Shown here piece after piece: positions 57,401-64,000 of a DNA stretch of 64,000 bases (the first letter of the stretch is position 1; each line of letters opens with the position of its first letter). A model generated the notes under the pieces. It was not told the DNA's origin. It did not search any database and saw nothing but the letters and a program-made list of their open reading frames with translations. This DNA comes from Lysinibacter sp. HNR (GTDB lineage Bacteria; Actinomycetota; Actinomycetes; Actinomycetales; Microbacteriaceae), in contig NZ_CP121684.1 of assembly GCF_029760935.1 (NCBI RefSeq), positions 1,550,001 to 1,614,000 of the forward strand. Reading direction: 5' to 3'. A program made the translations under genes and the position numbers.

Positions 57401-57712
57401 CTCATGCAGTTCCATGGCCGCGTTGAGTGCGGTCTGGCCGCCGAGGGTGGGCAGTATGGCATCAGGTTTTTCCTTGGCGATGATGCTCTCAATCACCTCG
57501 GAGGTGATGGGCTCAATATAGGTGGCGTCGGCAAAGTCTGGATCGGTCATAATCGTTGCCGGATTAGAGTTCACCAGGACGACCCGGACCCCCTCCTCAC
57601 GAAGGACACGGCAGGCCTGGGTGCCAGAGTAGTCAAATTCGCAGGCCTGACCGATCACGATGGGACCGGAGCCAATCACAAGAACGGAGTTAATATCGGT
57701 ACGTTTAGGCAT
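54407..57712 (-). CDS. carB: Carbamoyl-phosphate synthase, large subunit
   Basis: A 1101-residue enzyme with two ATP-grasp halves; each has the metal-loop motif ([20 protein letters not shown] in the first, [20 protein letters not shown] in the second). [19 protein letters not shown] opens it. A C-terminal MGS-like allosteric domain (about 950-1101) is present. It makes carbamoyl phosphate for pyrimidines and arginine. The start ATG shares its last base region with carA's end (57712). Confidence 0.97.
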   Translation of the reverse strand: MPKRTDINSVLVIGSGPIVIGQACEFDYSGTQACRVLREEGVRVVLVNSNPATIMTDPDFADATYIEPITSEVIESIIAKEKPDAILPTLGGQTALNAAMELHEKGILDKYDVELIGANVDAIKRGEDRQLFKELVIAAGAGVAKSYIAHTVEECLEYAEDLGYPLVVRPSFTMGGLGSGFVYTPEELTRVAGDGLHYSPTTEVLLEESILGWKEYELELMRDKADNTVVVCSIENVDPVGVHTGDSITVAPALTLTDREFQKMRDIGIDIIRSVGVDTGGCNVQFAVDPADGRIIVIEMNPRVSRSSALASKATGFPIAKIAAKLAIGYRLDEIPNDITRVTPASFEPTLDYVVVKVPRFAFEKFPAADATLTTTMKSVGEVMAIGRNYSTALQKALRSLEKKGSSFHWGEENRGVAELLELITVPTDGRLVLVQQALRKGATLEQVFEATKIDPWFIDQIILINEVADLIARAPELTREVLKHAKEHGFSDVQIAELRNLGMGGSVHESDVRAIRHNFGLRPVYKTVDTCAGEFPALTPYHYSSYEQETEVEASSGRKVVILGSGPNRIGQGVEFDYSCVHASFALSAAGFETIMINCNPETVSTDYDTSDRLYFEPLTLEDVLEIIHAESASGELVGVVVQLGGQTALGLAKGLKAAGIPILGTTPEAIDLAEERGLFSNILEDSGLLAPRNGIAYDFPGAQRVAQEIGYPVLVRPSYVLGGRGMEIIYDPVSLEDYFERIKDQGIISPSSPLLVDHFLDDAIEIDVDALFDGKQLYVGGVMEHIEEAGVHSGDSSCTLPPVTLGYDQINKVREATLAIAQGIGVRGLLNVQFAIGQGILYVLEANPRASRTVPFVSKALGIPLAKAASRIMVGESISTLIAEGILPERDGSRAPLDAPVSVKEAVLPFKRFRTHEGLIVDSLLGPEMRSTGEVMGIDRDFPRAFAKSQTAAHGGLPLSGRVFVSVADRDKRSVVLPALRLQELGFELLATQGTAVVLARNGIQSRTVKKFSQAGDQPSIVDLINNGEVDMVVNTPSGRSARSDGYEIRAAAVAADKPLFTTIAELTAAVASFSAAKDGFEVTSLQEYAAMREAVIAQ

Positions 57713-58929
57713 TACTGGTTCTCTCCGTTAGTGACAGAAGGGGTTTTATCGTTCTTGAGGTTCTGGGCGGATGAAGCGTCCACACCGCCACGTACAAGCT
57801 CACGGAAACGGTCAAATAGGTGCAGCGCATCGTGGGGGCCGGCGGCAGCTTCTGGGTGATACTGGACCGAAAAAGCGGGAAGATCAAGGCACCTCAGACC
57901 CTCAACCACGTTGTCATTCAGGCTGTAGTGGGTAACCTCCACGCGTCCGAGACCCGACGGCGAATCCACCACTCCCTCGATGGGCGCGTCCACCGCAAAT
58001 CCGTGGTTTTGTGCGGTGATTTCAACACGACCCTGCACCTTGTCCCAAACGGGCTGGTTAATACCGCGATGCCCGAACGGTAGTTTATAGGTTCCAAAGC
58101 CCAATGCCCGCCCCAGAAGCTGGTTGCCAAAACAGATTCCGAAGTACGGCATACCCTCCCGAAGGAGTGTGCGCAGGAGTTCGACATGTTCCTCAGAGGC
58201 TGCGGGATCGCCCGGACCATTGGAGTAAAAAAGCGCGTCCGCGCGAAGCGCGCGAATATCGTCGACGGTGCTTGAGGCGGGAATCACGTGTACCTCAAAT
58301 CCGTGCTCTGCGAGGTAAAGAAGTGTTGAGCGTTTCACCCCAAGATCAAGCACAGCCATCTTTCCGATACGCTCACCGACGGCTTCCAGGGAGTAGGGTT
58401 CCGTGGTTGATACAAGCGTGGACAGGTTAAGCCCGCTCATCTCCTGCCCGGTTCTCACCGCGGCAAGCTGCTCTTCTTCGCTCAGTTTGGCATCGGCTCC
58501 CGAAAAAATTCCGGCACGCATAGCGCCTGCCGAACGGATGTGGCGGGTCACGGCTCGCGTATCGATGCCGCTGATCCCCACAATATTGTGTGCCACAAGA
58601 TCTGCGTCCAGGCTGCGTTTCGCACGAAAATTTGACACACGGCGCGCGGGATCCCGTACCACAAAGCCGTTAGCCCACATTTGACGAGACTCCATGTCCT
58701 CGTCGTTAACCCCCGTATTCCCGATGTGAGGGGCGGTCATCATGACAATTTGTCCCGCGTATGAAGGGTCAGTGAGGGTTTCCTGATAACCCGTCATTCC
58801 GGTGGAGAACACAACCTCTCCTAGAGTTCGCCCGACGGCACCGTAGGCGTCTCCCACAAATCGTCGGCCATCTTCGAGTACAAGAACAGCGAGGGGTGGT
58901 GCTGTGATGCCGTGTGGGATGGAAGTCAC
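57712..58929 (-). CDS. carA: Carbamoyl-phosphate synthase, small subunit
   Basis: A 405-residue glutamine amidotransferase subunit. The glutaminase triad is visible: Cys in [15 protein letters not shown], and His-Glu in [14 protein letters not shown]. The N-terminal domain has [20 protein letters not shown]. Its stop overlaps carB's start by one base, so the pair is coupled. Confidence 0.97.
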   Translation of the reverse strand: MTSIPHGITAPPLAVLVLEDGRRFVGDAYGAVGRTLGEVVFSTGMTGYQETLTDPSYAGQIVMMTAPHIGNTGVNDEDMESRQMWANGFVVRDPARRVSNFRAKRSLDADLVAHNIVGISGIDTRAVTRHIRSAGAMRAGIFSGADAKLSEEEQLAAVRTGQEMSGLNLSTLVSTTEPYSLEAVGERIGKMAVLDLGVKRSTLLYLAEHGFEVHVIPASSTVDDIRALRADALFYSNGPGDPAASEEHVELLRTLLREGMPYFGICFGNQLLGRALGFGTYKLPFGHRGINQPVWDKVQGRVEITAQNHGFAVDAPIEGVVDSPSGLGRVEVTHYSLNDNVVEGLRCLDLPAFSVQYHPEAAAGPHDALHLFDRFRELVRGGVDASSAQNLKNDKTPSVTNGENQ

Positions 58930-59466
58930 CTAGGTCTCCTTAATCGTGGTGGTGGATGGTTGCTGCGGGTATGCAAGCTCGGAAACCAGGCTCATAAAAC
59001 GCAACTTTTCTTCCGGATGGGTGATTCTAAAGTAGCTGTCGACGGGAGAGGAATCGCCCGAGGTAGTGCGGAGGTTCCACTGCACCACAATAAGCCCGTC
59101 GCGCTCAACCGCCTTATCGATGGTGGTCTGTGCCGTGTCGGCCCCCCGAATATCTTGCTTTTCTATCGCGGTGCTCCGCTCCCCCGCAATATCGAGCATA
59201 ATCCCGGTGGTGGTCACCTCTACCACACCGTGGCCGCGAAAGGTGAGACCGGGCAGGGCAATACGCTCAAGCGGTTGATCCGCGGGTGTTGTCGACACGT
59301 AAAGAACATCAAACTGTCCCAGGGACTCCCCCAAAACAGTCAGCTCGGATAGCGGTTGGAGAAGGTGCGAAGATCTTTTTTTACGCGCCGACCAGGCCCA
59401 CCACATGAGCGCAAATAACGCACCTAAAAGGGCGATGATGATCAGGGTAGGAATAAGATTTTCCAC
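58930..59466 (-). CDS. PH-like domain membrane protein
   Basis: A 178-residue protein with one N-terminal helix (residues 5-27) and a soluble C-terminal beta-rich domain (YVSTTPADQPLERIALPGL onward). Such PH-like proteins occur between pyrC and carA in actinobacterial pyrimidine operons; their role is unknown. It abuts carA directly and overlaps pyrC by one base. Confidence 0.8.
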   Translation of the reverse strand: MENLIPTLIIIALLGALFALMWWAWSARKKRSSHLLQPLSELTVLGESLGQFDVLYVSTTPADQPLERIALPGLTFRGHGVVEVTTTGIMLDIAGERSTAIEKQDIRGADTAQTTIDKAVERDGLIVVQWNLRTTSGDSSPVDSYFRITHPEEKLRFMSLVSELAYPQQPSTTTIKET

Positions 59467-60806
59467 TAGATATCTGCTTTCACTGGGCTCTGCTGAGCGT
59501 GCCGCGCCACCGTCTCGGGGTCAACAACTCGACTCTCCTCGTAGGTGAGGTACCCGTTGTGAACGGTGTAGCGCACGGATCCGCTCAGCGTCATGTCCAA
59601 GAATGGGCTGTTGTGGCTTTTTCCAGCCAAGTCGGAAATTGTGAAAACCGAGGAAACCGCCGGATCGTGGAGAACGATGTCCGCAACGGCACCTTCCCTC
59701 AGCACCCCTGAGCCCTCAAGCCGACCGATTCTGGCCGGGGCGGCTGAGAGCACTCGCGCCACATCACTCCAGGTAATGAGCTCAGTGTCCACGAGCGCGG
59801 TCTGCACCACTGACAGGGCGGATTCCAAACCGACCATGCCAAAGGCTGCGGAGTCCCACTCGCCGTCTTTTGTCTCGCTCGGGTGCGGAGCGTGATCGGT
59901 TGCAATGATGTCGATGGTGCCGTCGGCAACTCCGGCGCGGAGCGCCAGGACATCCTCATCACGTCGCAGCGGAGGGTTCACCTTGTATCTGGCGTCGTAG
60001 CTGCGCACCAGATCTTCGGTTAACAAAAGGTGATGGGGAGTTGCCTCCGCAGTGACACTAATTCCACGCGCTTTTGCCCAGCGAACAACCTCAACCGACC
60101 CGGCCGTGGAAAGGTGACAGATGTGCAGGCGGGCACCAATGTGTTCAGCGAGCAGCACATCGCGAGCGATGATAGATTCTTCCGCCACCGCCGGCCACCC
60201 TTTCAGCCCCAATTCGCTTGATAACGCCCCCTCGTTCATCTGGGCGCCCTGGGTGAGTCGGGGATCCTGGGCATGCTGGGCGATAACACCGTCAAAAGTG
60301 CTCACATATTCCAGGGCCCTACGCATCAAAAGTGAATCGTGCACACACTTGCCGTCATCGGAAAAAACACGAACCCGGGCACGTGAGTTAGCCATCGCGC
60401 CAATCTCGCTCAGGTGCTTACCCTCAAGGCCGCGTGTTACCGCCCCGATCGGACGAACCCTGGCGTAACCCGCCTCCATACCGAGTGAGTAAACCTGCTC
60501 GACAACCCCGGCCGTGTCCGACACGGGAAGTGTGTTGGCCATGGCAAAAACCGTGGTGAATCCGCCGGCCGCAGCGGCCTGCGTTCCCGTGAGCACGGTC
60601 TCGCTCTGCTCAAAACCGGGCTCACGCAGGTGCGTGTGTAAATCGACCAGTCCGGGAAGCGCCAGAAGGCCCGCAGCATCAATCACACGATCAGCAGATG
60701 CTGAGACGTTTCCCCCCAAAGAGGTAATCACCCCGTCAACAACAAGAATGTCCCCGGCTTCACCGCCGGGCAGTGTTGCTCCCCTCATCAGGATTGATTC
60801 ACTCAC
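59466..60806 (-). CDS. pyrC: Dihydroorotase
   Basis: A 446-residue zinc amidohydrolase that closes carbamoyl aspartate to dihydroorotate. The metal ligands lie in DLHTHLREPG, HICHLST and DHAPH. GTG 60806 is preferred over GTG 60827: AGAGGG is 8 bases upstream and it starts just after the pyrB stop. The longer form would overlap pyrB by 20 bases. Confidence 0.94.
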   Translation of the reverse strand: MSESILMRGATLPGGEAGDILVVDGVITSLGGNVSASADRVIDAAGLLALPGLVDLHTHLREPGFEQSETVLTGTQAAAAGGFTTVFAMANTLPVSDTAGVVEQVYSLGMEAGYARVRPIGAVTRGLEGKHLSEIGAMANSRARVRVFSDDGKCVHDSLLMRRALEYVSTFDGVIAQHAQDPRLTQGAQMNEGALSSELGLKGWPAVAEESIIARDVLLAEHIGARLHICHLSTAGSVEVVRWAKARGISVTAEATPHHLLLTEDLVRSYDARYKVNPPLRRDEDVLALRAGVADGTIDIIATDHAPHPSETKDGEWDSAAFGMVGLESALSVVQTALVDTELITWSDVARVLSAAPARIGRLEGSGVLREGAVADIVLHDPAVSSVFTISDLAGKSHNSPFLDMTLSGSVRYTVHNGYLTYEESRVVDPETVARHAQQSPVKADI

Positions 60807-60807
60807 G

Positions 60808-61761
60808 CTATACGCCCTCTCGTTCACCGGTCATCAACAGGTATAAAGCAGCCATACGAATTGACACACCGTTTGCCACCTGCTCACGCACGGTCGATCG
60901 TGCAGAGTCCGCGGCTGCCGAAGAAATCTCCAACCCTCGGTTCATGGGACCGGGGTGCATCACAATGCTATCCTCCCGGAGCCGGGCAAAACGAGTATCA
61001 TCAAGCCCCCACCAGCGAGAGTATTCTCTTTCATTGGGGAAAAAAGCCGCGTTCATACGCTCTGCCTGAATCCGAAGAAGCATGACAACGTCCGGACGCA
61101 CCCGCGCCAGGGTGTCATCCAGGTTATAGCTGATCTCTGCGGGCCAGGCAGCGGCACCGAAAGGAATTAGGGTTGCGGGAGCAACAAAGGTAACGTGAGC
61201 ACCCAGCGTCTGTAGCAGCCACAGGTTCGACCTAGCCACGCGAGAGTGGGTGATATCCCCCACAATAACCACGGAGACCCCGTCCAGGTCGGCTCCCCGG
61301 CTCGCACCGCCGTGAATACGGCGACGCATAGTAAAGGCATCAAGCAGAGCCTGTGTGGGGTGCTCATGGGTGCCATCACCCGCGTTGAGGATACCGGCAT
61401 CGATCCATCCCGTTCGCGCCAGCCGATGCGGGGCCCCAGACGCGGGGTGGCGAATGATAACTCCATCAGCCCCAATCGCGGCCAGAGTTTGCGCTGTGTC
61501 TTTTAGGCTCTCACCCTTGGAAACACTTGATCCCTTTGCCGAGAAATTAATCACGTCGGCGCTCAGGCGCTTTGCCGCGGCCTCAAAAGAAATTCGGGTT
61601 CGGGTGGAGTCTTCAAAAAACAAATTAACGACCGCTTTGCCCCGCAGAGTGGGAAGCTTTTTGACCTCGCGAAGCTGTGTATCTGCCATATCCTCGGCAA
61701 TGTCAAGGAGGCGAACGGCTTCTTCCCGCTCAAGATCTTTGGTACTGAGCAGATGTTTCAT
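60808..61761 (-). CDS. pyrB: Aspartate carbamoyltransferase, catalytic chain
   Basis: A 317-residue enzyme. The carbamoyl phosphate site STRTRISFE and the HPTQALLD motif are intact. It makes carbamoyl aspartate. It overlaps pyrR by 4 bases. No regulatory chain (pyrI) is present, as expected outside enterics. Confidence 0.97.
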   Translation of the reverse strand: MKHLLSTKDLEREEAVRLLDIAEDMADTQLREVKKLPTLRGKAVVNLFFEDSTRTRISFEAAAKRLSADVINFSAKGSSVSKGESLKDTAQTLAAIGADGVIIRHPASGAPHRLARTGWIDAGILNAGDGTHEHPTQALLDAFTMRRRIHGGASRGADLDGVSVVIVGDITHSRVARSNLWLLQTLGAHVTFVAPATLIPFGAAAWPAEISYNLDDTLARVRPDVVMLLRIQAERMNAAFFPNEREYSRWWGLDDTRFARLREDSIVMHPGPMNRGLEISSAAADSARSTVREQVANGVSIRMAALYLLMTGEREGV

Positions 61762-62291
61762 GAGTCAATAACCACTTCGTCGGTACCGTCGATCTCCTGA
61801 AGACGAACGTTAATCCGTTCCGAGGTGGCGCTCGGAATATTTTTTCCAATAAAGTCTGCTCGGATAGGCAATTCTCGATGCCCTCGATCAATGAGCGCCG
61901 CAAGCCGCACAGCTCGTGGGCGACCAAAATCTGCAAGCGCATCAAGAGCGGCCCTGATGGTACGCCCCGAATAGAGAACGTCGTCAACCAGCACCACGGT
62001 TTTCCCCTCGACCCCCTCAGCGGGAATCTCGGTAGGGAAAGAAACCCTGGTGGGGTGGTGAGCAAGGTCGTCCCGATACATGGTGGTATCCAACTGCCCC
62101 ACGATGCTTCGATTGAGGGGCTCAATGCTCTGGATGATGCGGCCGATTCGCTGCCCGAGGAAAGCCCCGCGGGTAGGAATCCCCAGGATAATGAGGTTGT
62201 CTACTCCCCTATTCGACTCAAGGATTTCGTGCGATATCCGAGTAAGGGCTCTACTAATATCAGCCTGCTGAAGCACAATGCGAGTGTTCAT
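61758..62291 (-). CDS. pyrR: PyrR bifunctional regulator / uracil phosphoribosyltransferase
   Basis: A 177-residue RNA-binding regulator of the pyr operon with weak UPRT activity. The PRPP-binding motif [17 protein letters not shown] is intact. It is the first gene of the pyrR-pyrB-pyrC-PH-carA-carB-pyrF series and has a PyrR-type target in its leader. Confidence 0.96.
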   Translation of the reverse strand: MNTRIVLQQADISRALTRISHEILESNRGVDNLIILGIPTRGAFLGQRIGRIIQSIEPLNRSIVGQLDTTMYRDDLAHHPTRVSFPTEIPAEGVEGKTVVLVDDVLYSGRTIRAALDALADFGRPRAVRLAALIDRGHRELPIRADFIGKNIPSATSERINVRLQEIDGTDEVVIDS

Positions 62292-62297
62292 GCCGAC

Positions 62298-62318
62298 TCC
62301 TTCCTCGCCTCACGGGAC
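62298..62318 (-). promoter_or_regulatory. PyrR target overlapping the pyrR ribosome binding site region
   Basis: On the minus strand GTCCCGTGAGGC (62318-62307) matches the PyrR binding-loop consensus UCCnGnGAGG, and GGAAGGA (62304-62298), the ribosome site, follows directly, 6-7 bases before ATG 62291. There is no terminator hairpin. This is the arrangement of PyrR-dependent translational repression known from mycobacteria: PyrR-UMP bound here would hide the ribosome site. Confidence 0.82.
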
Positions 62319-62369
62319 GACTTTAAAGGTGTCATGTGTCTTGTGTTCTAGCCTAACACGATTACACGA

Positions 62370-62780
62370 TCACACCGACTGGGCAACCTTACCCAACACA
62401 CCGTTAATAAATCCGCCGGAATCCTCCGTCGATAAACTCTTTGCGAGTTCAACGGCTTCTGAAATTGCAACCCCCACCGGCACCTCATCGTTAAAAAGAA
62501 CCTCCCACACACCAATGCGTAAAACCGCACGATCAATGTAGGGCATCCGCTGCAGGGTCCACCCTTGGGCGTAGGTCTCGATAGTCTCGTCGATTTCAGC
62601 AAGATTATCGTTCACCCCGTCAACGATATCGCGGGCGTAAAGCCAAGAAGCCTGCCGATCAGGTTGACTTACCGCTCGCTCTGCCTCCGCCTGAAGAGAT
62701 GCTGCGATAGATATCTCGCGTAGATCGGCCTGGTAAAGAACATCCAGAGCGCGCTTACGCGCTTTACTCCTGGCACTCAT
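62370..62780 (-). CDS. nusB: Transcription antitermination factor NusB
   Basis: A 136-residue all-helical factor for rRNA antitermination with NusE. SARSKARKRALDVLYQADLR at the start and the C-terminal FINGVLGKVA are typical. It follows efp by 20 bases. Confidence 0.95.
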   Translation of the reverse strand: MSARSKARKRALDVLYQADLREISIAASLQAEAERAVSQPDRQASWLYARDIVDGVNDNLAEIDETIETYAQGWTLQRMPYIDRAVLRIGVWEVLFNDEVPVGVAISEAVELAKSLSTEDSGGFINGVLGKVAQSV

Positions 62781-62800
62781 AGTGTGATGATACTCCCGCG

Positions 62801-63364
62801 TTATTCTTTGACGCGACCGAGGTAGTCACCGGTACGAGTGTCTACTTTAACTCGCGTGCCCTGATCCAGGAAGAGGGGAACCTGAATCTCATAGCCGGTA
62901 TCAACCTTGGCCGGCTTGGTGCCACCGGTGGAACGATCCCCCTGAAGTCCGGGCTCAGTGTACACGATGGTCATCTCAACGGAAGGAGGAAGATCAACAT
63001 AGAGGGGTGAGCCGTCGTGTAGCGCGATGGTCACATTCTGATTTTCGAGCATAAAGTTTACCGCGTCACCCACCGTTGCCGCCGGAACCGTGATCTGGTC
63101 GTAATCAGAGGTGTCCATGAAGACAAAATCGTCACCGTCCTGATAGAGGTACTGATAGTCTCGACGGTCCACGTTTGCGGTTTCAATTTTCATACCCGCG
63201 TTGAAGGTTTTATCGATTATCTTCCCCGAGGTAACATTCTTCATTTTGGTGCGGACAAAAGCGCCACCCTTGCCCGGCTTCACGTGCTGAAACTCGATCA
63301 CGCTCCACAGGTTGCCCTCAAGTTTGAGAACAGTTCCGTTCTTAATATCGTTTGTTGTTGCCAT
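62801..63364 (-). CDS. efp: Elongation factor P
   Basis: A 187-residue three-domain protein that relieves ribosome stalling at Pro-Pro stretches. The loop [17 protein letters not shown] carries the Lys that is or would be modified in family members. Two OB domains follow, with signature [21 protein letters not shown] near the C-terminus. ATG 63364. Confidence 0.96.
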   Translation of the reverse strand: MATTNDIKNGTVLKLEGNLWSVIEFQHVKPGKGGAFVRTKMKNVTSGKIIDKTFNAGMKIETANVDRRDYQYLYQDGDDFVFMDTSDYDQITVPAATVGDAVNFMLENQNVTIALHDGSPLYVDLPPSVEMTIVYTEPGLQGDRSTGGTKPAKVDTGYEIQVPLFLDQGTRVKVDTRTGDYLGRVKE

Positions 63365-63441
63365 GCTAAAAGTTTTCCGTTCAATTATTACGTATTCAGG
63401 TACAGGATATTCTGCAAGCGGTGCCTCTGCGAGTTTAGCGT

Positions 63442-63903
63442 TCAGAAGACGTTTCTCCCAATGAATTGCAGGGCGAGTTGATAGGATTCGAACCCAAACC
63501 CCGCGATAACTCCGGTCGCAACACCGCTAATAACGCTGTTGTGCCGAAAAGTCTCACGAGCGTGCGGGTTGCTGATGTGAACCTCCACCAGAGGAACCCC
63601 GGCATCTTTCAATTGTGCAGCGGCATCTCGGAGGGCGTAGCTGTAGTGGGTAAAAGCTGCGGGGTTCAGAATCACGGGAGCTTTTGTCTCCACCGCCTCA
63701 TGAATCCATCGAATAAGCTCCGCCTCATCATCGGTCTGTCTCACATCGACGGAGAGCGGCACGCCCCTCTCTCGCGACAGAATTGATGCCAAGGCGTTAA
63801 GGTCTCGGGTGAGATCATCTAAATTTGCCGATCCATATACCTCCGGTTCACGACTTCCTAAACGCCCAAGATTTGGTCCGTTCAGAACAAAAACTGTGCT
63901 CAT
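63442..63903 (-). CDS. aroQ: 3-Dehydroquinate dehydratase, type II
   Basis: A 153-residue enzyme of the shikimate pathway. [17 protein letters not shown] carries the catalytic Arg and Tyr; [15 protein letters not shown] follows with the substrate-binding His. It follows aroB by 23 bases. Confidence 0.95.
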   Translation of the reverse strand: MSTVFVLNGPNLGRLGSREPEVYGSANLDDLTRDLNALASILSRERGVPLSVDVRQTDDEAELIRWIHEAVETKAPVILNPAAFTHYSYALRDAAAQLKDAGVPLVEVHISNPHARETFRHNSVISGVATGVIAGFGFESYQLALQFIGRNVF

Positions 63904-63926
63904 CTTTTGTCTCCCGAAGTTAGAAC

Positions 63927-64000
63927 CTAGCTCGCAATCTCCTGATACGCCGTAAACAAGAGCGTCTCATCAGGACCGGCAAGCACCGTTGGTTTACCAA
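63927..64000 (-). CDS. aroB: 3-Dehydroquinate synthase, C-terminal end only
   Basis: The last 24 codons before stop TAG at 63929-63927 read GKPTVLAGPDETLLFTAY and QEIAS, which resemble the AroB C-terminus, and the position before aroQ supports this. The rest of the gene lies beyond the window. Confidence 0.7.
   Translation of the reverse strand, partial: GKPTVLAGPDETLLFTAYQEIAS

Overview
The window looks like chromosome of a Gram-positive actinobacterium, most likely a member of the Microbacteriaceae or a close relative. The evidence is gene content and order: an actinobacterial lipoprotein-type CtaC, DUF3043 and DUF4233 proteins, an RNase E/G of the actinobacterial kind, a translational T-box before ileS, a PyrR target in front of pyrR-pyrB-pyrC-carA-carB, and a guanylate kinase with an mIHF-like DNA-binding extension. 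Base composition looks only moderately GC-rich for this phylum. This placement is inference; no 16S gene is present.

Layout. 1-8.7 kb holds housekeeping genes mostly on the minus strand: cytochrome oxidase ctaD (cut by the window edge) and ctaC, an ErpA/IscA-type protein, DUF3043 (+), pyrD, nrdR, hisD, a methyltransferase and an MFS transporter. 8.9-16.2 kb is an accessory metabolic block: a formylglycine-generating enzyme facing the sulfatase it probably activates, an HxlR regulator divergent from a quinone-oxidoreductase-like gene, a zinc alcohol dehydrogenase, an amidase and a VOC protein. 16.5-26 kb is the most distinctive part. Two large cell-wall-anchored RCC1 beta-propeller proteins flank a response regulator and a divergent four-gene cassette (Cys-containing lipoprotein, MacA-like adaptor, ABC ATPase, MacB-like permease), with an 11-bp perfect inverted repeat between regulator and cassette. 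26-32.2 kb is a low-density zone with an LLM oxidoreductase, an IS3 transposase relic, a probable hexameric haem protein, a TetR/hydrolase operon with a candidate operator, and a frameshifted SDR gene next to tRNA-Ala.

32.2-64 kb is a dense core block, almost entirely on the minus strand: rsfS, a repeat-rich membrane protein, nadD, proA, proB, obgE, rpmA, rplU, rne, then (after one plus-strand VKOR gene) ndk, DUF4233, folC, ileS, priA, metK, rpoZ, gmk, pyrF, carB, carA, a PH-like protein, pyrC, pyrB, pyrR, nusB, efp, aroQ and the 3' end of aroB. Many of these overlap by 1-4 bases and are probably co-transcribed. Pyrimidine synthesis (pyrR-B-C-carA-carB-F, with pyrD apart at 3 kb) is nearly complete here.

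The strongest novel lead is the pair of RCC1 surface proteins. In both, the propeller appears to be inserted inside an IPT/TIG-type Ig domain, and both genes flank the response regulator/MacAB-like cassette. All functional statements come from reading the sequence; no database search was run.
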